From Hahella ganghwensis DSM 17046 (GTDB lineage Bacteria; Pseudomonadota; Gammaproteobacteria; Pseudomonadales; Oleiphilaceae): 44,682 nucleotides of DNA. The position numbers and the translations under genes were made by a program. The stretch is taken from the NCBI RefSeq assembly GCF_000376785.1, contig NZ_AQXX01000087.1:1-44682 (forward strand). The letters are read 5' to 3'. The notes under the pieces were generated by a model that had not been told where the DNA came from, searched no databases, and saw only the letters and a program-made list of their open reading frames with translations. Positions 7,001-17,087 of this stretch are shown here, one piece after another. How positions within the stretch are numbered: the first letter of the stretch is position 1; each line of letters starts with the position of its first letter.

Positions 7001-9250
7001 ATGGTTAAAGTTCGCGAAGATTACCCTCTTCTGGAAGATGGTTCGGTTGACATCGACAGCTGGATCGATCGCCTGCAACAGCAGGAAAACCTTGAGGATG
7101 TGGAGGTTCTTCGGCAGGCTTGTGTTCTCGCCAAGAATATCGAATCTGAGGCGGTCAGGTCCGGCAACCTCTGGTATGACAACACCACCAGCTTTGTCAC
7201 CGGCCTGGAAATGACCCAGATTCTGGCAGAGCTTCAGATGGACACCCCCAGCCTGATTGCGGCCGTACTCTATCGGGCGGTCAGGGAAGAAAAGCTTAGC
7301 CTTGGGACAGTGGAGAAAGAGTTTGGTTCAGAGGTGGTGCACCTGATATCCGGTGTACTGCAGATGGCGGCAATCTCCAATATTCATCAACCCTACCAGG
7401 GAACGGTATTGGGGCAAACCCAGACACAGGTGGATAATATCCGCCGTATGCTGGTCACTATGATCGATGACGTGCGGGTTGCTCTGATCAAGCTGGCTGA
7501 GCGAACCTGTGCAATCAGGGACGTCAAGAATGCCAGCTCAGATAAACGCCATCGCGTGGCTCGGGAAGTTTTCGATATCTACGCACCTCTGGCTCATCGC
7601 CTGGGGATTGGTTATCTGAAATGGGAGCTGGAGGATCTATCTTTCCGTTATCTGCATGAAACGGCCTACAAGAAGATCGCCAAACAGCTTGATGAGCGTC
7701 GGGTCGATCGCCAGAAATTTATCGAAGAAGTGTTGTCTGCTCTGCGTCACGAACTGGATCAGTACAATATCAAGGCTGAGCTGTCCGGGCGCGCCAAGCA
7801 TATCTATAGTATCTGGCGAAAAATGCACCGCAAAGGCATTGATTTCTCGCAGATCTATGATATTCGCGCCATTAGAATTCTGGTTCCTTCGGTCAAGGAT
7901 TGTTATTCGGCGCTAGGGTTGGTGCATTCTTTATGGCGTCATATTCCCCATGAGTTTGACGACTACATCGCCAACCCCAAACAGAATGGCTATCAGTCTC
8001 TGCACACAGCAGTGGTAGGCCCACATGCCAAGGTCATGGAAGTTCAGATCCGGACTCATAAAATGCATGAGGAAGCTGAACTCGGAGTTTGTGCTCACTG
8101 GCTGTATAAAGGGACTGATACACAGCAGAAATCTCACGGTTACGAACAGAAGATCGCGTGGTTACGTCAGGTATTGGAGTGGCAGGAAGAGCTTGGGGCG
8201 AAGACATCAGACTTGGTGGAGCAATGGCGTAACGATATTGTCAGCGACCGTATATATGTTTTCACGCCAGAAGGGCATGTCATCGATCTGCCTTCCGGTT
8301 CCACACCGATTGATTTTGCCTACAAGGTTCACACAGAAGTAGGTCATGCCTGTCGAGGTGCCAAAATCAACGGTCGCATTGTTCCGCTAAACTATATGCT
8401 GAAGACTGGTGATCAGGTCACCATTCTGACCTCCGGCCAGGCAAAGCCGAGTCGTGACTGGCTTAATCCGGATCTGGGATATGCGGCGACCTCCCGGGCC
8501 AGGGCCAAAATTACACACTGGTTCAAGCTACAGGATCGTGATCAGAATATTGAAGACGGTCGTGAAATTCTGGAAGACGTACTTAAACGCTTGTCCCTGG
8601 AAAAAGTTCCATACGAAGAGCTGGCCCAGAAAGTTAATCTGCATTCCGCAGAGGATATGTTTGCGTCAATAGGGGCGGGTGATCTCAAGCCGATGCAAGT
8701 AGCTCATATCGCCCAGAAAATGTTGGAGCCGAAAGAACACCAGCTCAGTCTTCAATTGCCGAGCTCTACTACTGATACCAGTAAAAGCGGTGATGTGCAT
8801 ATTCTTGGGGTGGGTAATCTGCTCACGCAGATGGCCAATTGCTGTAAACCGCTGCCGGGAGACCCCATTGTTGGCTACATTACTATTGGTCGTGGAGTCT
8901 CCATCCATCGGCAAGACTGTATGAATGCCTTGCAATTGCAGTCTACTGAGCCCAATCGCATTATCGAGGTGAGTTGGGGAGATACCGAATACACCTATCC
9001 GGTGGATGTGCAGATCGATGCCTATGACCGTTCCGGGCTATTGCGAGACATTACGATTCTTCTGGCCAATGAAAGGGTGAATGTCACCACCGTTAACACC
9101 CAGTCGGACAAAAAGCTCAATACGGCACGCCTGTTATTGACTATAGAAGTGGCTTCTCTGGAATCCCTGGCCAGGGTGCTGGACCGTATTCGCCGACTGC
9201 CGAATATTATTGATGTACGACGCGCGCATAGCGGGGAAAAGTATGGCTGA
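7001..9250 (+). CDS. relA: GTP pyrophosphokinase RelA ((p)ppGpp synthetase)
   Basis: Ribosome-associated (p)ppGpp synthetase (749 aa) of the stringent response, which transfers pyrophosphate from ATP to GTP/GDP when uncharged tRNA enters the A site. Order: dead hydrolase-like domain (about 30-200) in which the HD motif is replaced (VLYRAVREEK about 89-98); synthetase domain with the acidic EFDD at 318-321, typical of monofunctional RelA; then NGYQSLHTAV and EVQIRTHKMHEEAE; TGS domain about 415-477; zinc-finger region with Cys614-Cys615; and a C-terminal ACT/RRM domain about 670-745. Loss of the HD residues separates it from bifunctional SpoT. The ATG at 7001 has a weak ribosome-binding site. 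Its stop overlaps the mazG start by 8 nt, so the two are probably translationally coupled. Confidence 0.97.
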   Translation: MVKVREDYPLLEDGSVDIDSWIDRLQQQENLEDVEVLRQACVLAKNIESEAVRSGNLWYDNTTSFVTGLEMTQILAELQMDTPSLIAAVLYRAVREEKLSLGTVEKEFGSEVVHLISGVLQMAAISNIHQPYQGTVLGQTQTQVDNIRRMLVTMIDDVRVALIKLAERTCAIRDVKNASSDKRHRVAREVFDIYAPLAHRLGIGYLKWELEDLSFRYLHETAYKKIAKQLDERRVDRQKFIEEVLSALRHELDQYNIKAELSGRAKHIYSIWRKMHRKGIDFSQIYDIRAIRILVPSVKDCYSALGLVHSLWRHIPHEFDDYIANPKQNGYQSLHTAVVGPHAKVMEVQIRTHKMHEEAELGVCAHWLYKGTDTQQKSHGYEQKIAWLRQVLEWQEELGAKTSDLVEQWRNDIVSDRIYVFTPEGHVIDLPSGSTPIDFAYKVHTEVGHACRGAKINGRIVPLNYMLKTGDQVTILTSGQAKPSRDWLNPDLGYAATSRARAKITHWFKLQDRDQNIEDGREILEDVLKRLSLEKVPYEELAQKVNLHSAEDMFASIGAGDLKPMQVAHIAQKMLEPKEHQLSLQLPSSTTDTSKSGDVHILGVGNLLTQMANCCKPLPGDPIVGYITIGRGVSIHRQDCMNALQLQSTEPNRIIEVSWGDTEYTYPVDVQIDAYDRSGLLRDITILLANERVNVTTVNTQSDKKLNTARLLLTIEVASLESLARVLDRIRRLPNIIDVRRAHSGEKYG

Positions 9251-10121
9251 AGAGAACAGAGCATCCGGTAAGTACAGCGTTGAAGATCTTATTTACCTGA
9301 TGGATCGGTTGCGGGACGCTGAAGACGGCTGTCCCTGGGACCTGAAGCAAACCTTCAAAACCATTGTACCCCATACCATTGAAGAAACTTATGAGGTGGT
9401 GGACGCTATTGAGCGTGAAGACTGGCCACATTTGATGGATGAACTGGGAGATCTGCTATTTCAAGTCGTGTTTTATTCCCGCCTTGGAAAAGAGCAAGGG
9501 TCGTTTCAGTGGGAAGGTGTAGTGGATAATGTGGTGCGTAAGCTCCTGCGTCGACACCCCCATGTTTTTCCGGAAGGCACTCTGGAGAGTCGGGTAGATC
9601 CAGAATGCAAGATTTCTGAAGCTGAGATTAACGCCAATTGGGAGAGAATAAAAACGGAAGAAAAGCGTCAGGCAATGATTTCTGGTGGTGCAGAAAGTGA
9701 GCAGCCTGCGTCATTGTTGCGCGATGTTCCCAGAGCCTTACCGGCAATGAGTCGGGCATTAAAGCTGCAGAAAAAGGCCTCTAGCGTTGGCTTTGACTGG
9801 CCTGAGGTCACACCGGTGATTGCCAAGATCAGGGAAGAGCTGGATGAACTTGAACAGGCGATTCAGGAGGTTGGTGGTTCGGGTCATCAGGAAAAGCACC
9901 ACATAGAAGACGAATTTGGAGATGTATTGTTCGCCTGTGCCAATCTGGCGAGATTTATTAAGGTCGATCCGGAAATGGCATTAAGAAGTACCAACAGTAA
10001 GTTCGTCAGGCGGTTCCAAAGAGTTGAGGCTTTGGCGCAGGCAGGCAATGTCAGTCTGAGTGATGCAACCTTGGAGCAGATGGATGCATTCTGGGAACAG
10101 GCCAAGAGTGAAGGGCTTTAG
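9243..10121 (+). CDS. mazG: nucleoside triphosphate pyrophosphohydrolase MazG
   Basis: Cytosolic all-alpha NTP pyrophosphohydrolase (292 aa) that hydrolyses NTPs/dNTPs to monophosphates and, in E. coli, influences ppGpp levels. There are two MazG domains. The N-terminal one has EETYEVVDAI (from Glu48) and ELGDLLFQV (67-75). The C-terminal one has REELDELEQAI and EDEFGDVLFACANLARF, the EExxE...ExxD metal site. The ATG at 9243 lies inside the end of relA (ATGGCTGA shares the relA stop), with GGGGAAAAG just upstream. A frame 11 codons longer exists but has no matching ribosome-binding site. The relA-mazG overlap fits their linked roles in nucleotide stress. Confidence 0.95.
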   Translation: MAEENRASGKYSVEDLIYLMDRLRDAEDGCPWDLKQTFKTIVPHTIEETYEVVDAIEREDWPHLMDELGDLLFQVVFYSRLGKEQGSFQWEGVVDNVVRKLLRRHPHVFPEGTLESRVDPECKISEAEINANWERIKTEEKRQAMISGGAESEQPASLLRDVPRALPAMSRALKLQKKASSVGFDWPEVTPVIAKIREELDELEQAIQEVGGSGHQEKHHIEDEFGDVLFACANLARFIKVDPEMALRSTNSKFVRRFQRVEALAQAGNVSLSDATLEQMDAFWEQAKSEGL

Positions 10122-10201
10122 GCTGGAAGCTGTCCCGGCTCTGGACTGAACCGGGAACCTAATATCTCTGCGACCAATGTTCAGGTCATCAAACCACCAG
10201 C

Positions 10202-10546
10202 TTAGTTATTGGCAGCCTTGATTTCCTGCTTCAGCATGGATATGTATTTCTTGCTGAGGTTAAGGAAACGAGGTGTGGGGCCGACATCCTCAAAAAGCGG
10301 ATCACCCATTTCGTCTTCAGCAACCACTTTTTGCCCTTCAACATAGGGGAAGCTGGTTTCCAGTTCATCAAGGGCTGCGGATATCAGTTCACGGATAATA
10401 TCTTCCTGCTGGCGTTTTGGGTACATTTCCGCCAGAGCAGCAATTCTTGCAGCGTCCTCAAGTTCCAGTTTCAGATTATATTCTTTATGTGTAAGTCGGG
10501 CTTTTGCGTTGGATTCCCACTCTCTCACCAGAGTGCTGATTTTCAT
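10202..10546 (-). CDS. conserved small protein (often labelled 'type 1 pili tip component')
   Basis: A 114-aa cytosolic protein without signal peptide or membrane segment. I recognise the family in Pseudomonas-like genomes from EDAARIAALAEMYPKR, AALDELETSFPYVEG and EDVGPTPRFL. The 'pili tip component' label used in databases has no support in the sequence. The first half (KLELEDAARIAALAEMYPKRQQEDIIRELI) reads like a strand followed by two helices, a ribbon-helix-helix-like pattern, so DNA binding is possible. A ribosome-binding site (GAGGTAC) sits 5 nt before the ATG. It converges with mazG. Function unknown. Confidence 0.8.
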   Translation of the reverse strand: MKISTLVREWESNAKARLTHKEYNLKLELEDAARIAALAEMYPKRQQEDIIRELISAALDELETSFPYVEGQKVVAEDEMGDPLFEDVGPTPRFLNLSKKYISMLKQEIKAANN

Positions 10547-10974
10547 AACGAGTACCTCGTATCAACAGCTGATCCATGATAAACAATGTCCTTCTAAATT
10601 TAAGTGTAGGCAGTGGTCAGCTGAGCCTCCATACGCGCATATACCTAAAACCCTTTGTTATCAACCAGACCTTTGGCACTACTGTCCGTGATTAATGTAT
10701 TAGCGTTACCACAAAAAATGTGGCTTGAGTCTGAGTAGTTCTAACACCTCGAGCGTTAGATCCATAGACCCTTTCCTAATGAGTTTAGTATTGAACCTGA
10801 GGCCAGCCACAGGTTATCTGTATTCAAATGGTGAGGACTTTGTTAAGTCTCGTAATAGCAACAGGTTACTGAATTCATTATTCTGTTAAAAAAAGCGTCG
10901 GCACGCCCTGATAAAGGCGCTAATAAAATGGGGCAGGGATCGATTGAATTTATTCCATCATCAGGCAGGTAATT
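10547..10974. other. intergenic region upstream of ppc
   Basis: 428 bp between divergent genes. I see no reading frame worth calling and no RNA gene. One small hairpin, CCACA-AAAAA-TGTGG (10709-10723), is present. The ppc promoter must be here but cannot be placed with confidence. Confidence 0.5.
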
Positions 10975-13614
10975 ATGACGAAGGAGCTACATCCGGATTT
11001 ACGTGAAAACGTTCGTCTCATGGGAGAACTGTTGGGGCTGAATATCCGTCACCACCTTGGCGATGAGGTGTTTGAAAAGATTGAAAAAATTCGTATGGCT
11101 GCCAAGGCGGATCGTCGTTCGGATTCTAATCAGAGAAAGCAGCTGAAGGATGTTCTGGCGAGCCTTGAGGATGAGCAACTGGTGCCGGTTGCCAGAGCAT
11201 TCAACCAGTTTCTGAATCTGGCCAACATCGCGGAACAATATCATACAGTACGCCGCAGAGCGCCGAAGGATGAACTGGTACACAACCGTATAGATACTCT
11301 GGAAGAGGTTTTCGAGCGCCTGATTGGCAAAGGGCTGAGTGGCGAAAAAATTGTTGAGCAACTTCAGGATATGTCTGTCGAATATGTCCTGACAGCACAT
11401 CCGACGGAAGTGACCCGTCGTACCCTGATCCAGAAATATGATCTGATCGCAGAAACACTTGAGGCCCTGGATCGGGACGATCTGCTTGATGCTGAATATG
11501 AGTCTATGGTGGCCACTTTACGTCGCTTGATTGCGGAAGCCTGGCATACAGATGAAATTCGTTACGAGCGCCCTACTGCGGTAGATGAAGCCAAGTGGGG
11601 GTTCGCGGTCATTGAGTATTCATTGTGGACGGCGGTTCCGGCATTCATGCGGCAAATGGAGAAAGCCCTGAAAAAACAGGTGGGGCTGGATTTGCCTTTG
11701 GATGTGACCCCGATTCGTATTGCTTCCTGGATGGGAGGAGATCGTGACGGCAATCCGAATGTCACTTCTGAAGTGACTCGAGAGGTCATGACCCTGAGTC
11801 GCTGGATGGCGGCGGACTTATATTTGAGAGACATCAAAAAACTTCGCTCAGAGCTTTCCATGACTGCCTGTAATGGTGAAATGGCCAGAGCCTCCGGGCA
11901 GGCAAGAGAACCCTATCGTAAAGTGCTTGGTAAGCTCAGGTCCAGGTTGGAAGCTACTCGTAGCTGGGCGTCGGTTTTTCCTCCGCAGCCCCCCTCAGGT
12001 GAGGTGCTGCTGGAGAACAAGGATCTGCTGGAACCTTTGATGATGTGCTATCGGTCATTAATTGACTGTGGGATGGAATCGATAGCTAACGGCCCATTGC
12101 TGGATGTCATTCGTCGGGCTCAGTGTTTTGGGTTGCAGCTTGTGAGATTGGATATTCGTCAGGATTCCGACCGGCATGCAGACGTGTTCAAGGAATTGTG
12201 CAGTTATCTGAACCTGGGGGATTACGCCTCCTGGTCGGAGAAAGAGCGTCAGGAGTTCTTGGTTGAAGAATTGCAGGGCAGGCGGCCTTTGATCCCTCGA
12301 GACTGGAAGCCCAGTGCTGAAGTGGCAGAAGTCCTGGCCACCTGTAAAGTTGTGGCAGAGCAGCCTGTCGAGGGATTGGGATCTTATGTGATCTCAATGG
12401 CCAGAGCGCCGTCCGATGTCCTGGCAGTCATTCTGTTGCTGCGCGAAAGCGGCATACAACACTCAATGCCTGTTGTGCCGTTGTTTGAGACTCTGAATGA
12501 TCTTGAGAATGCCGCAGAGAGTATTGATAAACTGCTGTCCAATGCCTGGTATAAGGATTACACCCAGGGACAGCAGGAGGTCATGATCGGTTATTCCGAC
12601 TCAGCCAAAGATGCCGGTCAGATGGCTGCTGCCTGGGCGCAGTATCAGGCGCAAGAAGCGCTGGTGGAAGTCGCCGGTAAGCATCAGGTGAAGTTGACGT
12701 TGTTCCATGGCCGGGGCGGAACGGTTGGACGGGGTGGAGGTCCTGCTAATCGGGCGATCCTTTCGCAGCCTCCGGGTTCCGTCAATGGTAGCTTCAGGAT
12801 TACCGAGCAGGGTGAAATGATCCGCTTCAAGTTTGGTCAACCCAGGGTTGCAGAACAGAATCTTCATTTGTATCTGGGAGCGGTACTTGAGGCCTCGCTA
12901 ACTCCCCCTCCAAAACCCCAGCCGGCCTGGCGTGAGATGATGAGTGATCTATCGAGCACTGCAGTGGAATCCTACCGTGCCGTTGTCAGAGGGCATGAGC
13001 ATTTCGTTGAATATTTCAGGTCCGCGACTCCGGAACAAGAACTTGGAAAGCTGGCATTGGGAAGCCGGCCGGCACGTCGCAAGTCCACGGGTGGAGTGGA
13101 AAGTCTCAGGGCAATTCCCTGGATATTTGCCTGGACCCAGATGCGTTTGATGCTGCCGGCCTGGTTGGGTAGTGATGAGGCATTATCAAAAGCAGTGGAA
13201 CAGGGTAAAAGTGAACTGTTGCAGGAAATGCTGGATCAGTGGCCGTTCTTTGAAACCCATATCGACATGCTGGAGATGGTGCTGTCAAAGGTGGATCCGG
13301 ATATCGCCAGTTATTATGAAGAACGTTTGGTGAGGCCTGAACTGCACTCTTTGGGGCAATCCTTGCGGGAGAGGGCAAAGGCTGTTGTTGGACTGTTGAA
13401 TGAACTTAAAAATCAGGATGAACTGTTGCGGGATAATCCGGTGTTTCAGCAGTCTCTGAAGGTGCGCAATCCTTACACGGATCCTCTGCATTTTCTCCAG
13501 GTAGAACTTTTGGTGCGCGATAGAGCGGAAGGAGAAACCAACAAGGAGACCGTCGAACGCGGGCTGAAAGTTTCCATGGCCGGTGTTGCTGCCGGGATGC
13601 GTAATACTGGCTGA
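10975..13614 (+). CDS. ppc: phosphoenolpyruvate carboxylase
   Basis: Cytosolic anaplerotic enzyme (879 aa) that makes oxaloacetate from phosphoenolpyruvate and bicarbonate. The catalytic histidine is in VLTAHPTEVTRR (His142). WMGGDRDGNPNVT, the glycine-rich FHGRGGTVGRGGGP and the conserved C-terminal MRNTG (usually QNTG) are present, and the length matches the bacterial family. The ATG at 10975 follows GCAGGTAATT. It is monocistronic in appearance, with a long promoter region before it and a nested inverted repeat after it. Confidence 0.97.
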   Translation: MTKELHPDLRENVRLMGELLGLNIRHHLGDEVFEKIEKIRMAAKADRRSDSNQRKQLKDVLASLEDEQLVPVARAFNQFLNLANIAEQYHTVRRRAPKDELVHNRIDTLEEVFERLIGKGLSGEKIVEQLQDMSVEYVLTAHPTEVTRRTLIQKYDLIAETLEALDRDDLLDAEYESMVATLRRLIAEAWHTDEIRYERPTAVDEAKWGFAVIEYSLWTAVPAFMRQMEKALKKQVGLDLPLDVTPIRIASWMGGDRDGNPNVTSEVTREVMTLSRWMAADLYLRDIKKLRSELSMTACNGEMARASGQAREPYRKVLGKLRSRLEATRSWASVFPPQPPSGEVLLENKDLLEPLMMCYRSLIDCGMESIANGPLLDVIRRAQCFGLQLVRLDIRQDSDRHADVFKELCSYLNLGDYASWSEKERQEFLVEELQGRRPLIPRDWKPSAEVAEVLATCKVVAEQPVEGLGSYVISMARAPSDVLAVILLLRESGIQHSMPVVPLFETLNDLENAAESIDKLLSNAWYKDYTQGQQEVMIGYSDSAKDAGQMAAAWAQYQAQEALVEVAGKHQVKLTLFHGRGGTVGRGGGPANRAILSQPPGSVNGSFRITEQGEMIRFKFGQPRVAEQNLHLYLGAVLEASLTPPPKPQPAWREMMSDLSSTAVESYRAVVRGHEHFVEYFRSATPEQELGKLALGSRPARRKSTGGVESLRAIPWIFAWTQMRLMLPAWLGSDEALSKAVEQGKSELLQEMLDQWPFFETHIDMLEMVLSKVDPDIASYYEERLVRPELHSLGQSLRERAKAVVGLLNELKNQDELLRDNPVFQQSLKVRNPYTDPLHFLQVELLVRDRAEGETNKETVERGLKVSMAGVAAGMRNTG

Positions 13615-13664
13615 CCGGTGAATATTGGATCGCAGAAAGATAAAAATATGTAATTCAATGAACT

Positions 13665-13726
13665 AGCGTCACAGGTTACAAAAAGGCTACAAGCGGTAAA
13701 TAACCTTTACCGCAACCTGTGACGCT
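13665..13726. repeat. nested perfect inverted repeat after ppc
   Basis: An outer 13-bp pair, AGCGTCACAGGTT (13665-13677) and AACCTGTGACGCT (13714-13726), encloses an inner 8-bp pair, GCGGTAAA (13693-13700) and TTTACCGC (13706-13713). All arms match perfectly. The left side has a 15-nt unpaired insert. There is no T tract on either side. It may terminate or protect the ppc transcript, or be a small mobile palindromic unit. Confidence 0.75.
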
Positions 13727-13773
13727 ATTGGCACTGTGAATTTCCAGACACAGATTAAACTTGGATCAATAGG

Positions 13774-13803
13774 TTCTGCAGACTGCTTCCGCCGGGTTAT
13801 AAT
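13774..13803 (+). promoter_or_regulatory. possible promoter of the YbaK-HDOD gene
   Basis: A perfect TATAAT is at 13798-13803, and a mediocre -35 (TTCTGC at 13774-13779) is 18 bp upstream. The expected transcription start would lie about 45 bp before the GTG start codon. Confidence 0.4.
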
Positions 13804-13858
13804 GACTGCAGATCCAGAGTGAAGTCGATGTTCGGTGTAATTCAGGAGATATCCAGCA

Positions 13859-15244
13859 GTGCCAGTTGCATCTCGAGTCATGCAGTATCTAAATCGTCAG
13901 GGGTTGGCATATCAGCAGCTCCACCATGATCGGGTCGGCACATTGGAAGCTGCCATCGAAGTGGCAAAAGTTGTTCAGGATGAAGTGGCTGTCGCGGAAA
14001 TTCTGGTTGATGCCAAAGGTGTAGTGATGTCTATCACTCCCTTGGGAAAAAAGATGGATCTTGAACGCCTGAATAAAATGACCCACCGTAATCTTCAACG
14101 GATTGCCCAGCATCAGGCGGATAGGCTCTTTAAAGATTGTGAGCCCGGTTCCCATCCTCCCGTTGCAAAAGCCTACGGGGTTCACGCGATATGCGATGAA
14201 ACCCTGTTCAGTAGAGAGCAGATCTACATTCAATCCGGTAGTCATACGACATTGTTGCGTTTGACGAAGGATTGTTTTCAGCAAATGATGGGGAATGCCC
14301 TGAAAATGAGTGTATGTGTCTGCGAACAAGTCGCAGATGCCGCTGCTGGTAACGACAACTCTCTTCAAGAAGTGGATATTAAAGAACGTCTTAACAGGCT
14401 TTACCGTTTACCCCCAATGCCAACTGTGGCGGCCAGGATTCTCCAGATCACTCAGGATATCGATGCATCTGTTGACGATTTAGCCAAAGTGATAGAACAG
14501 GACCCCAGTTTGACAGCGCAGGTGCTGCGGCAGGCGGCTTCAGCGCTCTATGGCTATCGAGGTGAAATCAAGACGATAAAAGACGCTGTTGCCCGTGTTT
14601 TGGGGTTTGAGCGAGTCAGTCAGATCGCACTTTCCATTGCAGCCAGCAAGGCTTTTGACCTACCCAAGGATGGCCCTTTAGGGCTCCGCAATTTCTGGAA
14701 ACATGCAATGCATTGCTCACTTTTGGTCCAGAGGCTGGCCTTTCATGTGCCCGATAAACGTGTAGACCCTGGTGTCGCCTACCTTGCCGGACTGTTGCAT
14801 AACTTTGGTTTATTGCTCTTGGGACATCTGTTCAAACCGGAATTTGGCATGCTGAACAAATTGGCCGCTTCAGAGCCATATACCGAGCTGTCGTCCCTTG
14901 AAAAGCAGGTGCTGGGAATGGGGAGTGCCAAAGAGTTGGTGGGTGTCGGACATGGTCAACTGGGGGCAATTCTGTTGGAAAAATGGCAACTGCCTGAGGA
15001 GATTACTGCCACTGCAGCTCATCACCAGGAAAAGGACTATGAAGGCGAGCACCAGGATTATGTGGCCTTGATTCAACTGGCAAACTGTCTGTTGAAAGAA
15101 TTGGAGCTTGGGGACGACCTTATGCCGGACGACCCTATCGTATATACGCGGCGGCTGGGGATAGATGCTGATATTGCCTTCGAAGTCTTCGAACAACTGA
15201 AACAATCCAGTGCAACACTGACTGATTTAGCCGCCGGGATGTAA
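13859..15244 (+). CDS. YbaK/aminoacyl-tRNA deacylase-like and HDOD fusion protein
   Basis: A 461-aa cytosolic fusion. Residues about 1-155 resemble the YbaK/EbsC deacylase domain, which removes wrong amino acids from tRNA (VAEILVDAKGVVMSITPLGKKMDLERLNK, then SHPPVAKAYGVHAICDETLF). Residues about 175-380 are an HDOD domain (LPPMPTVAARILQITQD, KVIEQDPSLTAQVLRQA, AGLLHNFGLLLLGHLF), a catalytically doubtful relative of HD hydrolases used in signalling. HN (314-315) replaces HD, as usual in HDOD. The start is a GTG at 13859, supported by CAGGAGAT 10 nt upstream; the next in-frame ATG would cut the YbaK domain. The fusion is known in Pseudomonas/Marinobacter-type genomes, but its role is not established. 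Confidence 0.88.
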   Translation: MPVASRVMQYLNRQGLAYQQLHHDRVGTLEAAIEVAKVVQDEVAVAEILVDAKGVVMSITPLGKKMDLERLNKMTHRNLQRIAQHQADRLFKDCEPGSHPPVAKAYGVHAICDETLFSREQIYIQSGSHTTLLRLTKDCFQQMMGNALKMSVCVCEQVADAAAGNDNSLQEVDIKERLNRLYRLPPMPTVAARILQITQDIDASVDDLAKVIEQDPSLTAQVLRQAASALYGYRGEIKTIKDAVARVLGFERVSQIALSIAASKAFDLPKDGPLGLRNFWKHAMHCSLLVQRLAFHVPDKRVDPGVAYLAGLLHNFGLLLLGHLFKPEFGMLNKLAASEPYTELSSLEKQVLGMGSAKELVGVGHGQLGAILLEKWQLPEEITATAAHHQEKDYEGEHQDYVALIQLANCLLKELELGDDLMPDDPIVYTRRLGIDADIAFEVFEQLKQSSATLTDLAAGM

Positions 15245-16247
<1,003 letters not shown>

Positions 16248-16264
16248 TATCATGCGATGCTAAC

Positions 16265-16294
16265 GGCGTCATTTTTTTAATGGTGACGCCTTTG
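16265..16294 (+). terminator. weak hairpin between adk and tsaB
   Basis: GGCGTCA (16265-16271) pairs with TGACGCC (16284-16290), followed by only three T residues; a T7 run lies inside the loop. At best a partial terminator that reduces read-through from adk into tsaB. Confidence 0.4.
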
Positions 16295-16318
16295 TGAAAC
16301 CCTGCCCAGAAATTACTG

Positions 16319-17032
16319 ATGCCCCATATCCTTGCCCTGGATACTTCCACAGATGCTTGCTCAGTCGCACTGGTGACTGAATCCGAGACCATTGAACGAT
16401 ACTCTCTTGAACCCAGATCCCATGCCCGTTTAGGGTTGCCCATGGTGGATGAGGTTTTGAAGGAGGCTGGACTCGATCTATCGATGCTGGATGCTGTTGC
16501 ATTTGGCAGGGGGCCCGGATCTTTTACAGGTCTGCGTATCGCAGCCGGTCTGGCGCAGGGTCTGGCATTTTCACGACAATTGCCGGTGGTTCCAGTCAGT
16601 ACCTTGGAAGCAATGGCTTATGGCTACCTGCATTCAGAATATAAGCTTCGTGACGGCGCTGAAGGTTCACCATGGATTTTGTCTGTGTTGGATGCTCGCA
16701 TGAGTGAAGTTTATGTCGCTCTTTACCAAGCTGAAGACAGCAGTCTTTGTCTGAAAGGGGAAGAGAGGGTGTTGCCGCCATCGATGGTCACTTTTCCTTC
16801 AGAAGCCACTGCCGTGTCGGCTATCGGTAGTGGCCTGTCATATCTGGCTGAAATGCCGGAGGCGACTCAACTTGCGATTGCCCATCAGGAGCCTGACTGG
16901 CACCCTCGTGCGGCGGCTGTTGGAAAGCTGGCACTAAAATATTTTGCTGCTGGTAAGGTCGTTTCTCCAGCCGATGCCCAACCAATCTACCTGCGAGATG
17001 AAGTGACTTGGCAAAAGCTTCCCGGACGCTGA
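16319..17032 (+). CDS. tsaB: tRNA threonylcarbamoyladenosine biosynthesis protein TsaB
   Basis: Non-catalytic partner (237 aa) of TsaD in the TsaBDE complex that makes t6A37 on ANN-decoding tRNAs. It has an ASKHA-type fold: ILALDTSTDACSVAL near the N-terminus, AFGRGPGSFTGLRIAAGLAQGLA (about 62-84), then VSTLEAMA. It lacks the metal-binding HxxxH of TsaD, as expected for TsaB. The start is the ATG at 16319. It lies 71 bp after adk and 55 bp before uppP. Confidence 0.95.
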   Translation: MPHILALDTSTDACSVALVTESETIERYSLEPRSHARLGLPMVDEVLKEAGLDLSMLDAVAFGRGPGSFTGLRIAAGLAQGLAFSRQLPVVPVSTLEAMAYGYLHSEYKLRDGAEGSPWILSVLDARMSEVYVALYQAEDSSLCLKGEERVLPPSMVTFPSEATAVSAIGSGLSYLAEMPEATQLAIAHQEPDWHPRAAAVGKLALKYFAAGKVVSPADAQPIYLRDEVTWQKLPGR

Positions 17033-17087
17033 ATCTGACCGTCCTCCTTTAATTGAAATTGTTCAAAATGCCTTAAAAGGAAATTAC

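Noticed and set aside
9243-10121. MazG as part of a toxin-antitoxin pair
   Set aside because: It is the two-domain housekeeping pyrophosphohydrolase following relA; no mazEF-like genes adjoin it.
10202-10546. Pilus tip component
   Set aside because: The database label has no support: no signal peptide, no pilin features, no pilus genes nearby.
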